64,000 nt of DNA from Mucilaginibacter pineti (lineage in GTDB: Bacteria > Bacteroidota > Bacteroidia > Sphingobacteriales > Sphingobacteriaceae). Each line of letters starts with the position of its first letter. The stretch's first letter is position 1. The stretch lies in contig NZ_FNAI01000008.1 of NCBI RefSeq assembly GCF_900101875.1, forward strand, positions 269,210 to 333,209, read 5' to 3'. This document shows, one piece after another, positions 18,263 to 25,473 of this stretch. Both the position numbers and the translations under genes were made by a program. Under the pieces are notes generated by a model. It was not told where the DNA came from, searched no databases, and saw only the letters and a program-made list of their open reading frames with translations.

Positions 18263-18727
18263 ATGACTAATTTAAGAATTGCTGTAAAAGAAGATTGCCC
18301 GCGCCTGATGGAACTGGTACATGAGCTGGCACTCTTTGAAAAATCTCCGGAGGAAGTTACCGTTACTTTAGATGAATTTATTGAGGCCGGTTTTGGTGCC
18401 AAACCCGTGTGGAAAGCTTTTGTGGCCGAAGTTGAGGGGGCAATAGTGGGTTTCGCGGTTTATTATATCCGATACTCTACATGGAAAGGCAGTCGCTTGT
18501 ATTTGGAAGACCTGATCATTACCGAAGCCTATCGCGGCAAGGGATTAGGCAAGCTATTGTTCAACAGGCTTATACAGGAAGCCAAAGAACTTGGTTTTAG
18601 CGGTATGGTTTGGCAGGTACTCGACTGGAACGAACCCGCCATCAACTTTTATAATAAATACGAAGCCAATATTGAGGCCGGATGGCTTAACGCTTCGTTA
18701 TCAAAAGAACAGCTTTTAAACTACTAA
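18263..18727 (+). CDS. GNAT family N-acetyltransferase
   Basis: The 154-residue GNAT domain has the acetyl-CoA-binding motif A in RGKGLGKLLFNRL, preceded by LYLEDLIITEAY. A late WNEPAINFYNKY motif is typical of the diamine/aminoglycoside-like subgroup. The substrate cannot be deduced, although the sequence resembles spermidine/diamine-type acetyltransferases. The start ATG lies at the very end of the tandem repeat that precedes the gene. The next gene starts 2 bp after the stop, so this is the first gene of a GNAT-DUF3298-lysC run. Confidence 0.9.
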   Translation: MTNLRIAVKEDCPRLMELVHELALFEKSPEEVTVTLDEFIEAGFGAKPVWKAFVAEVEGAIVGFAVYYIRYSTWKGSRLYLEDLIITEAYRGKGLGKLLFNRLIQEAKELGFSGMVWQVLDWNEPAINFYNKYEANIEAGWLNASLSKEQLLNY

Positions 18728-18729
18728 CT

Positions 18730-19542
18730 ATGAAAACCATATACAGGTTCAGTTTATTGTTCGCGGCAATGGCCACAGCATCGTCATGCCAGTGGGGTGT
18801 TGATACCAATAAAAAGGCAGAAACCGTCTTTAAGGACACGCTTGCTTACAGCTATAAAACCATTCACGAACGCGCTGCCGATTGCGGTGATAAACCCGAC
18901 AGCACCTGTACGGTAGTAAAAGTTAGATACCCTGTTTTCAATAATCAGAAAACGCTGAACGATTCTGTTACCCGCAAGCTAACCAGTCTGTTTGCTATGG
19001 ATGGCAAGCCCGACAGCAGTATTGAACTAATGGGCAAAAACTTTTTAAAAGCCTACACCGATTTCAGGAAGACAGATCCGCGGTCGGTAATGTTTTTTAC
19101 GCTGGACAGCTATGCCAAAGTATTGATGCAAGATTCCAGCCTTACCACTTTACAACTTGGCGGTTACAGCTTCCAGGGCGGGGCACATGGCGCATCGGCT
19201 ACGTTTTTTATTAACTGGGATACCAAAGGCAACAAAAGCATCGAACTGAAAGATATACTTACAGCTGGTTACCAGGATAAGTTAAACGCCGAGGCCGAGC
19301 GAAATTTCAGGAAGGATGAAAAACTCAAAGACACCTCCTCTTTAGCGCGCGATTACTTTTTCAAGGACAACAAATTCGCGCTGAACGATAACTTTGTTAT
19401 CACGCCGCTGGGCTTAAAATTCGTATACAACCAGTACGAGATTAAGCCTTATGCTGCCGGCATAACCGAGCTGTTTATTCCCTTTACACAAATAAAATCA
19501 TTACTACAGCCCGGTTCGGTTGTGGCTAAATACATTAAATAA
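18730..19542 (+). CDS. DUF3298/DUF4163 (RsiV-like) lipoprotein
   Basis: The 270-residue protein starts with a lipoprotein signal (FSLLFAAMATASSC, Cys20). DUF4163 runs over about residues 45-150, then DUF3298 contains GGYSFQGGAHGASATFFIN and a C-terminal FVITPLGLKFVYNQYEI. The fold is that of the extracellular part of RsiV anti-sigma factors, which bind lysozyme. Bacteroidota homologues are free lipoproteins of unknown function. It is packed between GNAT (2 bp) and aspartate kinase (0 bp), so all three are co-transcribed. Confidence 0.85.
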   Translation: MKTIYRFSLLFAAMATASSCQWGVDTNKKAETVFKDTLAYSYKTIHERAADCGDKPDSTCTVVKVRYPVFNNQKTLNDSVTRKLTSLFAMDGKPDSSIELMGKNFLKAYTDFRKTDPRSVMFFTLDSYAKVLMQDSSLTTLQLGGYSFQGGAHGASATFFINWDTKGNKSIELKDILTAGYQDKLNAEAERNFRKDEKLKDTSSLARDYFFKDNKFALNDNFVITPLGLKFVYNQYEIKPYAAGITELFIPFTQIKSLLQPGSVVAKYIK

Positions 19543-20799
19543 ATGCTTGTTTTTAAATTCGGAGGTGCATCAGTTAAGGATGCCGGTGGTATTATAAATT
19601 TAGCCAGTGTTGTAAAAAAATATAGCGATCAGCAATTACTTATTGTGGTATCGGCCATGGGTAAAACCACCAACGCGCTCGAAAGGCTTACCAAAGCTTA
19701 TGTAGATCAGACAGATGATATGCACGATATTTTTAATGACATCAAAGAATATCACTATAATATCCTCTCCGAATTGTTCGAACCATCGCACGAGGTTTTT
19801 GACGATGTGGCCAATACTTTTGTTGAGATAGACTGGGCCATTGAAGATGAACCGCATGACAGCTACGATTTCATTTACGACCAGATCGTATCCATAGGCG
19901 AACTGGTATCAACCCGCATTGTAAGCGCTTATTTAAATAAAGACGGCATTAAAAGTCAATGGCTTGATGTACGCGGTTACATACATACCGATAACACCTA
20001 CCGCGAAGGCATAGTGCAATGGGATAAAACCCGCGCCAGTATTGGCAAGGATATTCCCGCGCTGCTGGCTAAGGGCGCTGTAGTTACGCAGGGTTTTTTG
20101 GGTGGCACATCTGAGAATTTTACCACAACATTAGGTCGCGAAGGTTCCGATTACACGGCATCTATTTTTGCAGCTTGCCTGGGTGCCGAGTCGGTTACTA
20201 CCTGGAAGGACGTTCCCGGTATCCTGAACGCCGATCCTAAGTTTTTTGCTGATACCGTAAAGTTTGATGAACTTTCCTATTCCGAAGCTATCGAGATGAC
20301 CTATTACGGTGCCAGCGTTATCCACCCAAAAACCATAAAACCCCTGCAAAACGCCAAAATCCCCCTGCTTGTAAAACCCTTTACAGATCCAACCGCACCC
20401 GGCACGGTTATTAAGGAGGATGGCGTTAATAAATTTGAAAAACCGGTTATCATCTTAAAACAAAACCAGGTACTGCTATCGGTATCCACAAAGGATTATT
20501 CCTTTATATCCGAAGATCATTTAAGCGAGATCTTCCGCCTGTTTGCGCAAAGCCAGGTAAAGATTAATGTAATGCAAACATCAGCTCTTAGTTTTTCGGT
20601 TTGTTTTGATTTTTATGAAGAACGCTTTGAAAAACTGCTTGCCAACCTGCAACAGGATTTTAAAGTGAAATACAATAACGATTTAACCCTCATTACCATA
20701 CGGCACTACGGCCAAAATTCAGTTGCCGAACTAACCGCAGGCAAAAAGGTGCTCTTAGAGCAGATCAGCAGGAATACAGCGCAGGTTGTGGTGAGGTAG
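19543..20799 (+). CDS. lysC: Aspartate kinase
   Basis: The 418-residue protein is a monofunctional aspartokinase. The N-terminal KFGGASV carries the ATP/aspartate-binding lysine (the usual form is KFGGTSV). VVTQGFLGG and TLGREGSDYTA are the catalytic-domain signatures, and VTTWKDVPGI contacts ATP. The C-terminal ACT region (about 310-410) includes ISEDHLSEIFRLF, which gives feedback control in the family. The enzyme makes aspartyl phosphate for lysine, threonine and methionine. It directly abuts the DUF3298 gene, and no other gene of the pathway is adjacent. Confidence 0.94.
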   Translation: MLVFKFGGASVKDAGGIINLASVVKKYSDQQLLIVVSAMGKTTNALERLTKAYVDQTDDMHDIFNDIKEYHYNILSELFEPSHEVFDDVANTFVEIDWAIEDEPHDSYDFIYDQIVSIGELVSTRIVSAYLNKDGIKSQWLDVRGYIHTDNTYREGIVQWDKTRASIGKDIPALLAKGAVVTQGFLGGTSENFTTTLGREGSDYTASIFAACLGAESVTTWKDVPGILNADPKFFADTVKFDELSYSEAIEMTYYGASVIHPKTIKPLQNAKIPLLVKPFTDPTAPGTVIKEDGVNKFEKPVIILKQNQVLLSVSTKDYSFISEDHLSEIFRLFAQSQVKINVMQTSALSFSVCFDFYEERFEKLLANLQQDFKVKYNNDLTLITIRHYGQNSVAELTAGKKVLLEQISRNTAQVVVR

Positions 20800-21463
20800 G
20801 GTTTTGTTGGCGTTGATTTGCGTTGTGGCATTGCTTGTCGCATATCCGCTCTTGGCCGCGGGAGGGCCAGTTACTTTGTAGCCACAAAGTAACCAAACGG
20901 CTTTCACCAGAGAGGCTTCTTTGCCGCACAAGGCCCTTGCCCTGCAAATCAGTCAGAACCACGGGCTGCAATTATTTGCCCCAATTCACTGCCCCTTCTG
21001 CAAAACTTGCTATGCCCCCGCAACCACACGAGGCCACCATTGTTCTGCCCGCTTTCGTCCGAAGCTTATCTGCTGACGAGAAAAAGAAAAAATTGTTTGA
21101 ACCTTGATTTTAGGGATTAAAGGATGGCCAGTATTTTTATCTATGGTACTCCAAAAGCACCCCACCCTCGTTAACCGTAAATCCGGCATCAGCAGCTTCA
21201 GATGCACAAGCCCAGCAAAAGCAGAAACTTTCATAGAAGCTGGTGCAGCCGGGAGTTTATTCACGGCCGTTTATTTTAGACGTTCATGAGATCGCTGCGC
21301 TAAGTTTCTTTGGTTACTTTCTTTTGCGGAAAAAGTACGGCGAAGACCTCTTGAGTTCCTTTAAAAACAAACAATCACGAAAAACGTGGCATCCACTGGC
21401 TTAGATATTGCACTGCCATTACTCATAAGCACAAATAATAAGCGCGAGAACTCATCCAAACGC
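20800..21463. repeat. 660-bp gene-free block, degenerate dispersed element
   Basis: No convincing gene is present; short open frames here lack domains and mutually overlap. GTTACTTTG and CAAAGTAACC (20870-20893) form an inverted pair, and GGTTACTTTCTTTTGCGG (21312-21329) is at the other end. The interior contains GAACCTTGATTTTAGGGATT (21098-21117), a word common in interspersed Bacteroidota repeats. I take it as a decayed member of such a repeat family. The mechanism of spread is unknown. Confidence 0.5.
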
Positions 21464-21937
21464 TTAATCAACCACCAAAACCCCATCTGCCATAATCTCA
21501 ATATCTTTTTTGGGCTGGGTGATCTTAGCTATTTCGTCTTTGCTTTTGCCGGCATCGGCGGCGTAATGTTGCAGGCGGGCTACTGATGTTTCTTTTACAT
21601 TGGCTTTGCCCTCAACTACTACCGTTTTACCTACAATATTTTGCGGCATAAAGTAAGCATAGTCGGTAAATCTAATCATTACGGGGCTGGCATTCTCCCG
21701 GGCTATTTTCATGAAACAACCCTTCTTGGTACAAACCTCAACCACCTTACCGGTTACCCTGCCCTTATAAACCGAATCGGTATTTAGCGTTTTGTTTAAG
21801 GCCGTAACATCTATGGCTTTATCGGCAGTTATGGTTTTGCCATAGGTTACTCCCGGTGCTGCCGGGGTTATTTTATCTTGTGCAAACGTTATGGTAGTAA
21901 GCAGTAACGCGGCGATAAAAAAGGCAAGTGCTTTCAT
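21464..21937 (-). CDS. DUF4920 secreted protein
   Basis: The 157-residue protein has a cleavable signal peptide (FFIAALLLTTITFAQ). The body matches DUF4920: VTGKVVEVCTKKGCFMKI with two cysteines close together, VMIRFTDYAYFMP, then KTVVVEGKANVKETSVA. The domain resembles small OB-fold periplasmic proteins, and the CTKKGC pair could bind a metal or form a disulfide. Function is not known. The gene is monocistronic and faces away from the YitT gene. Confidence 0.85.
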   Translation of the reverse strand: MKALAFFIAALLLTTITFAQDKITPAAPGVTYGKTITADKAIDVTALNKTLNTDSVYKGRVTGKVVEVCTKKGCFMKIARENASPVMIRFTDYAYFMPQNIVGKTVVVEGKANVKETSVARLQHYAADAGKSKDEIAKITQPKKDIEIMADGVLVVD

Positions 21938-22053
21938 AGTTTTAATGTAATAAATGAAATATTTGTACCAAAAATAGTAAATAAAAAGTGGTTTAGGAGG
22001 TAAACAGCACGGTTTTGAGGGCGTTTTTAGGCACAGATAAGTTATATTTGGAC

Positions 22054-22914
22054 ATGAAGGGAATGAAGATATTTAAAGATTCAATAATGATAGGGCTGGG
22101 AATCATATCAGCTGCGTTTGGCCTCAAAGGCTTTTTATTATCGAGCCATTTTATTGATGGCGGGGTAACCGGTATCTCCATGCTGGTAGCTGATCTGTCG
22201 GCCATACCTATTTCCATACTTATATTTGTTATCAATGTGCCCTTCTTGTGGCTTGGCTACAAAAAACTGGGCTTATACTTCGCCATAAAAAGCACTATAG
22301 CTATCGGTCTTTTATCTGTGAGCCTTGTGTTCATTAACTTTCCGGATGTTACGCACGATAAACTGCTTACGGCCGTATTCGGTGGCGTATTTATTGGTAC
22401 GGGCAGCGGTTTGGCTATTCGTGGCGGCGCAGTGCTTGATGGCACCGAGATTGCCGCTGTGCTGGTCAGCAAAAAAACACAATTACTAAAAGTGAGCGAC
22501 TTTATCCTGTTACTAAACGTATTGATCTTTGGCCTCGCTGCCTTTTTCCTGGGCGTTGAACCGGCCATGTATTCTATCCTCACCTATATGGCAGCCGCCA
22601 AAATGATAGATTTTATTTTGAACGGTATTGAGCAATACTCGGGCATTACGGTTATCTCCCTGCATAGTGAAGCCATCCGCAGGGCAATTACGGTAACATT
22701 AGGGCGTGGTGTAACTATTTACCAGGGCAAAAGCGGTTATGGGAAGGATGGCCATATTAACGATCCGCGTGATATTGTTTTCACGGTGGCTACGCGGCTC
22801 GAGATCCCTTTGCTAAAACAAACCATTTTACGGATAGATCCCAAGGCATTTATTGTTCAACAAAGTATTGACGATACTACAGGCGGATTGCTAAAACGCA
22901 AAGGGCTGCATTAA
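22054..22914 (+). CDS. YitT family membrane protein with DUF2179 domain
   Basis: The reading frame is open from 22015, but I place the start at the ATG at 22054, because TATATTTG (22043-22050) would otherwise lie in the gene. A further ATG is at 22063. The protein has five to six membrane segments (LGIISAAFGLKGFLL, AIPISILIFVINVPFLWLGY and others). A soluble C-terminal DUF2179 region with VTVTLGRGVTIYQGKSGY and FIVQQ comes last. YitT proteins are widespread with no established function, although some are suspected transporters. The 3-nt gap between the box and ATG suggests a leaderless transcript. Confidence 0.88.
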   Translation: MKGMKIFKDSIMIGLGIISAAFGLKGFLLSSHFIDGGVTGISMLVADLSAIPISILIFVINVPFLWLGYKKLGLYFAIKSTIAIGLLSVSLVFINFPDVTHDKLLTAVFGGVFIGTGSGLAIRGGAVLDGTEIAAVLVSKKTQLLKVSDFILLLNVLIFGLAAFFLGVEPAMYSILTYMAAAKMIDFILNGIEQYSGITVISLHSEAIRRAITVTLGRGVTIYQGKSGYGKDGHINDPRDIVFTVATRLEIPLLKQTILRIDPKAFIVQQSIDDTTGGLLKRKGLH

Positions 22915-23033
22915 TAAAACCATTTGACACTTGGTATTTAGGTTAATCATATCTGGCGAAATATTTTTTTTGCGATATAATTATATATCATAAAAAACCG
23001 TTTATTTTCGCCCCCCTAATTAATATAACAGAT

Positions 23034-23666
23034 ATGAAAAAAACCTTTACCACAATTATTATTCTTTTAGGCGCTTACACTGCAACATTTGCGCAACAAA
23101 AAAAAGGCGATGTTGAGCTGGGTGTAAACACTGGTGTTAACTTCTCTACAGTTATTAACTCACAAGCCACCAACACAAACTACCACACTGGGTTTAACGC
23201 AGGCGTAGCTGCCGACTATTATTTTTCAGACAGGTGGAGCATCAAGGCAAAAGCCCTTTATGATCAAAAAGGCTGGAATAATGGATTTATTATTTCGGAT
23301 CAATCAGGATCAAGTTCGGTATTAACTACAAATTTTAAGCTTAATTATATAAGTATACCCGTAATGGCTAACTGGCATTTTGGTAAAACCCGTAACTGGT
23401 ATCTTAATTTTGGTCCGTATGTTGGTATACTAACCAGCGCTTCAGAAACGGCATCAAATACCGATTTAAAAGATTATTTGAACAGTACAGATTTTGGACT
23501 TGCGTTAGGCATTGGTGTTAAAATTCCGGTGTCAGAGAAAGTGAAAGTATTCTTCGAATATGACGGTCAGTCCGGCTTTACAGATATTGTTAAAAACAAC
23601 CAGGGCACTTCCCTGCAAAATAACCGGGGCAGCTTAAATGTTGGTTTGAATTTCATTTTGAAATAG
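23034..23666 (+). CDS. PorT-like outer-membrane beta-barrel protein
   Basis: The 210-residue protein has signal peptide TIIILLGAYTATFAQ and then alternating beta strands: VELGVNTGVNFSTVI, YHTGFNAGVAADYYF, WSIKAKALYDQKGW and others. The last strand is GSLNVGLNFILK, a typical barrel C-terminus. This is the outer-membrane beta-barrel (PorT) family of small barrels with unknown cargo. The TAG stop shares its G with the first unit of the GGCTAAA array. A strong terminator follows the array. Confidence 0.87.
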   Translation: MKKTFTTIIILLGAYTATFAQQKKGDVELGVNTGVNFSTVINSQATNTNYHTGFNAGVAADYYFSDRWSIKAKALYDQKGWNNGFIISDQSGSSSVLTTNFKLNYISIPVMANWHFGKTRNWYLNFGPYVGILTSASETASNTDLKDYLNSTDFGLALGIGVKIPVSEKVKVFFEYDGQSGFTDIVKNNQGTSLQNNRGSLNVGLNFILK

Positions 23667-23791
23667 GCTAAAGGCTAAAGGCTAAAGGCTAAAGGCTAAA
23701 GGCTAAAGGCTAAAGGCTAAAGGCTAAAGGCTAAAGGCTAAAGGCTAAAGGCTAAAGGCTAAAGGCTAAAGGCTAAAGGCTAAAGGCTAAA
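23666..23791. repeat. Heptanucleotide array GGCTAAA x 18
   Basis: I count exactly 18 perfect units of GGCTAAA (126 bp) without a single mismatch. The array starts with the G of the TAG stop of the barrel gene and runs straight into the terminator. Because 7 is not a multiple of 3, TAA occurs in all three frames, so it cannot encode protein on this strand. Confidence 0.98.
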
Positions 23792-23831
23792 AAACACAAA
23801 AAGCGGCTTGCGCCGCTTTTTGTGTTTTTTA
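23789..23831. terminator. Strong bidirectional terminator
   Basis: A 17-bp perfect stem with GCGGC/GCCGC at its top around a TTGC loop is flanked by A- and T-runs. It ends the porin-like transcript, and could also serve the thioesterase gene from the other side. Confidence 0.92.
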
Positions 23832-23892
23832 GCAAACCTCGTTATTGCTGTTAGGTTTTCGGTGCTTTGCTTTTGGCTTTCAGCCTTCCGCT

Positions 23893-24276
23893 TTACAATA
23901 CGCTTACTTTCTGCTTATGCTCGTCAATTGCTACAAATGTGAATGTGCCGGTGATGGCTTTTTCGCGGTTAAAGGAGTACATCTCTTCAATGTAAATTTC
24001 TACTTGTACTTTTAGGCTGGTATTGCCAATGTGCGATACTGTACCAATCAGTTCAATGATTGTACCTGCGGGAATAGGGCGGGTAAAGTCAATTCTGTCT
24101 GACGATACGGTTACCATTCTTTTACGGGTGAAACGGGTTGCTGTAATAAAGGCCACCTCGTCCATAAGGTGCATGGCGGTACCGCCAAAAAGGGTATCGT
24201 AGTGGTTGGTGGTATTGGGGAATACTGCCTTAAATATGCGTGTTTCGGATGCTTTGATCCTTTCGTCTATGGTCAT
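23893..24276 (-). CDS. Hotdog-fold acyl-CoA thioesterase
   Basis: The frame is open to 24345, but I start at the ATG at 24276, because the extra 23 residues come partly from a palindromic repeat and the domain begins with MTIDERIKASETRIFKAVF. The 127-residue protein has the hotdog signature: NHYDTLFGGTAMHLMDEVAF with the conserved N, D and G residues, then SDRIDFTRPIPAGTIIEL. It belongs to the acyl-CoA hydrolase group (YciA/BACH-like). These cut acyl-CoA thioesters of various lengths, and the preferred substrate is unknown. It is next to fabH but separated by a repeat. Confidence 0.88.
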   Translation of the reverse strand: MTIDERIKASETRIFKAVFPNTTNHYDTLFGGTAMHLMDEVAFITATRFTRKRMVTVSSDRIDFTRPIPAGTIIELIGTVSHIGNTSLKVQVEIYIEEMYSFNREKAITGTFTFVAIDEHKQKVSVL

Positions 24277-24306
24277 TTGAATGAAGTTTGGGTGGATGGA
24301 ACACAA

Positions 24307-24390
24307 AGGCCTGTCATGCTGAACTTGTAGAAGCATAGCGGGCACTTACCCAGCACGCACTCTTTCTATAAGCTCAGGGTGACAGGCCTG
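24307..24390. repeat. Palindromic GTCATGCTGA element
   Basis: AGGCCTGTCATGCTGA and TCAGGGTGACAGGCCT form complementary ends around a 50-bp loop. It sits between the thioesterase and fabH, and is a variant of the 10793 and 29416 elements. Confidence 0.8.
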
Positions 24391-24415
24391 TAAATTAAAA
24401 TGTATTAAATAGAGA

Positions 24416-25414
24416 CTATCGCAGTTTGCCCCATTTTAAATACGTTGCGCCCCATGAAAAACCTGCGCCAAAGGCGGTAAGGATCATGTTGTCGTTGTAT
24501 TTAAAATCGTTTTTAAAATCCCAAAGTACAAGCGGGATAGTTGCGGCAGTAGTATTTCCGTATCGTTCGATGTTTATTTTAACGCGATCGGCAGGCAAAC
24601 CCAAATTATCGCCAACGGCATGTATAATACGATAGTTAGCCTGGTGAGGTATCAGCCAGTCAATATCGTTAATTACCATATCATTGCGCTTTAAAATATC
24701 GGTACAGGCTTCTGTCATTCCTTTAATGGCGGCTTTAAAAACAACCCGTCCATCCTGGAAAATAAAATGCTTGTTTTGTTCAACACTTTCTGTAGTAGCC
24801 GGTATTTTTGAACCACCACCAGGCACTAACAAATGTTCGCGACCGTGGCCATCGGTTTTAAATACACTATCTATCATACCAATATCCTCAGTAGTTTGCT
24901 CCAGCAAAACAGCGCCGGCACCATCGCCAAACAAGATACAGGTATTACGATCTTTATAATTTATGATAGCGCTGTTTTGATCGGCACCTACAACAATAAC
25001 TTTTTTGTAGCGGTTACTCTCTACCAAACTGGCGCCCAAAGTAAAAGCATAAAGAAACCCGCTGCAGGCAGCGTTAACATCCGTAGCCCATGCATTGCTT
25101 AAACCAACCTTATCGCAAACTATGCTGGCGGTTGATAAAAGCAGGTGATCTGGCGTTGAAGTAGCAATAATTATACAGTCAATTTCGGCCGCAGAAATAT
25201 TAGCAGTTTCCAATAAATTTTTCACTGCTGCAGCGGCCATATCTGATGTTGCCTGCATCGGGTCGGTTAAAATTCGCCTTTCCTTAATGCCGGTTCTTGA
25301 AACTATCCACTCGCTGTTAGTTTCAACCATCTTCTCTAAATCGCTGTTACTCAATATAGTATCCGGTACAAACCCTCCAACTCCTGTAATAACTGCGCTA
25401 CTCTTTAATCTCAT
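24416..25414 (-). CDS. fabH: Beta-ketoacyl-ACP synthase III
   Basis: The 332-residue protein has the catalytic triad of FabH: C117 in DVNAACSGF, H257 in IPHQAN, N287 in ERYGNTTA. The N-terminal SEWIVSRTGIKERRI and the late FGAGFSWGA are also typical. FabH starts fatty acid synthesis by condensing acyl-CoA with malonyl-ACP. In Bacteroidota it often prefers branched starters, but preference cannot be read here. FabH is usually beside plsX or rpmF; here it stands alone, so this may be a second copy. Confidence 0.93.
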   Translation of the reverse strand: MRLKSSAVITGVGGFVPDTILSNSDLEKMVETNSEWIVSRTGIKERRILTDPMQATSDMAAAAVKNLLETANISAAEIDCIIIATSTPDHLLLSTASIVCDKVGLSNAWATDVNAACSGFLYAFTLGASLVESNRYKKVIVVGADQNSAIINYKDRNTCILFGDGAGAVLLEQTTEDIGMIDSVFKTDGHGREHLLVPGGGSKIPATTESVEQNKHFIFQDGRVVFKAAIKGMTEACTDILKRNDMVINDIDWLIPHQANYRIIHAVGDNLGLPADRVKINIERYGNTTAATIPLVLWDFKNDFKYNDNMILTAFGAGFSWGATYLKWGKLR

Positions 25415-25430
25415 AAATACTCAAAAATCT

Positions 25431-25470
25431 GAAAAAACAGGCAAGTATACGGAAATTGCCTGTTTTTTCT
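25431..25470 (-). terminator. Terminator of metE
   Basis: GAAAAAACAGGCAA pairs perfectly with TTGCCTGTTTTTTC. The hairpin begins 4 bp past the metE stop and has T-runs on both strands. It lies just upstream of fabH, so it also insulates that gene. Confidence 0.9.
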
Positions 25471-25473
25471 TTG

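Noticed and set aside
20823..21289. Several short open frames on both strands
   Set aside because: They overlap one another within a decayed repeat and show no family signature.
23666..23791. Possible CRISPR array
   Set aside because: The units are 7 bp and directly adjacent with no spacers; no cas gene is present.
24277..24345. Upstream extension of the thioesterase
   Set aside because: It is partly coded by a palindromic repeat; the domain begins with the Met at 24276.
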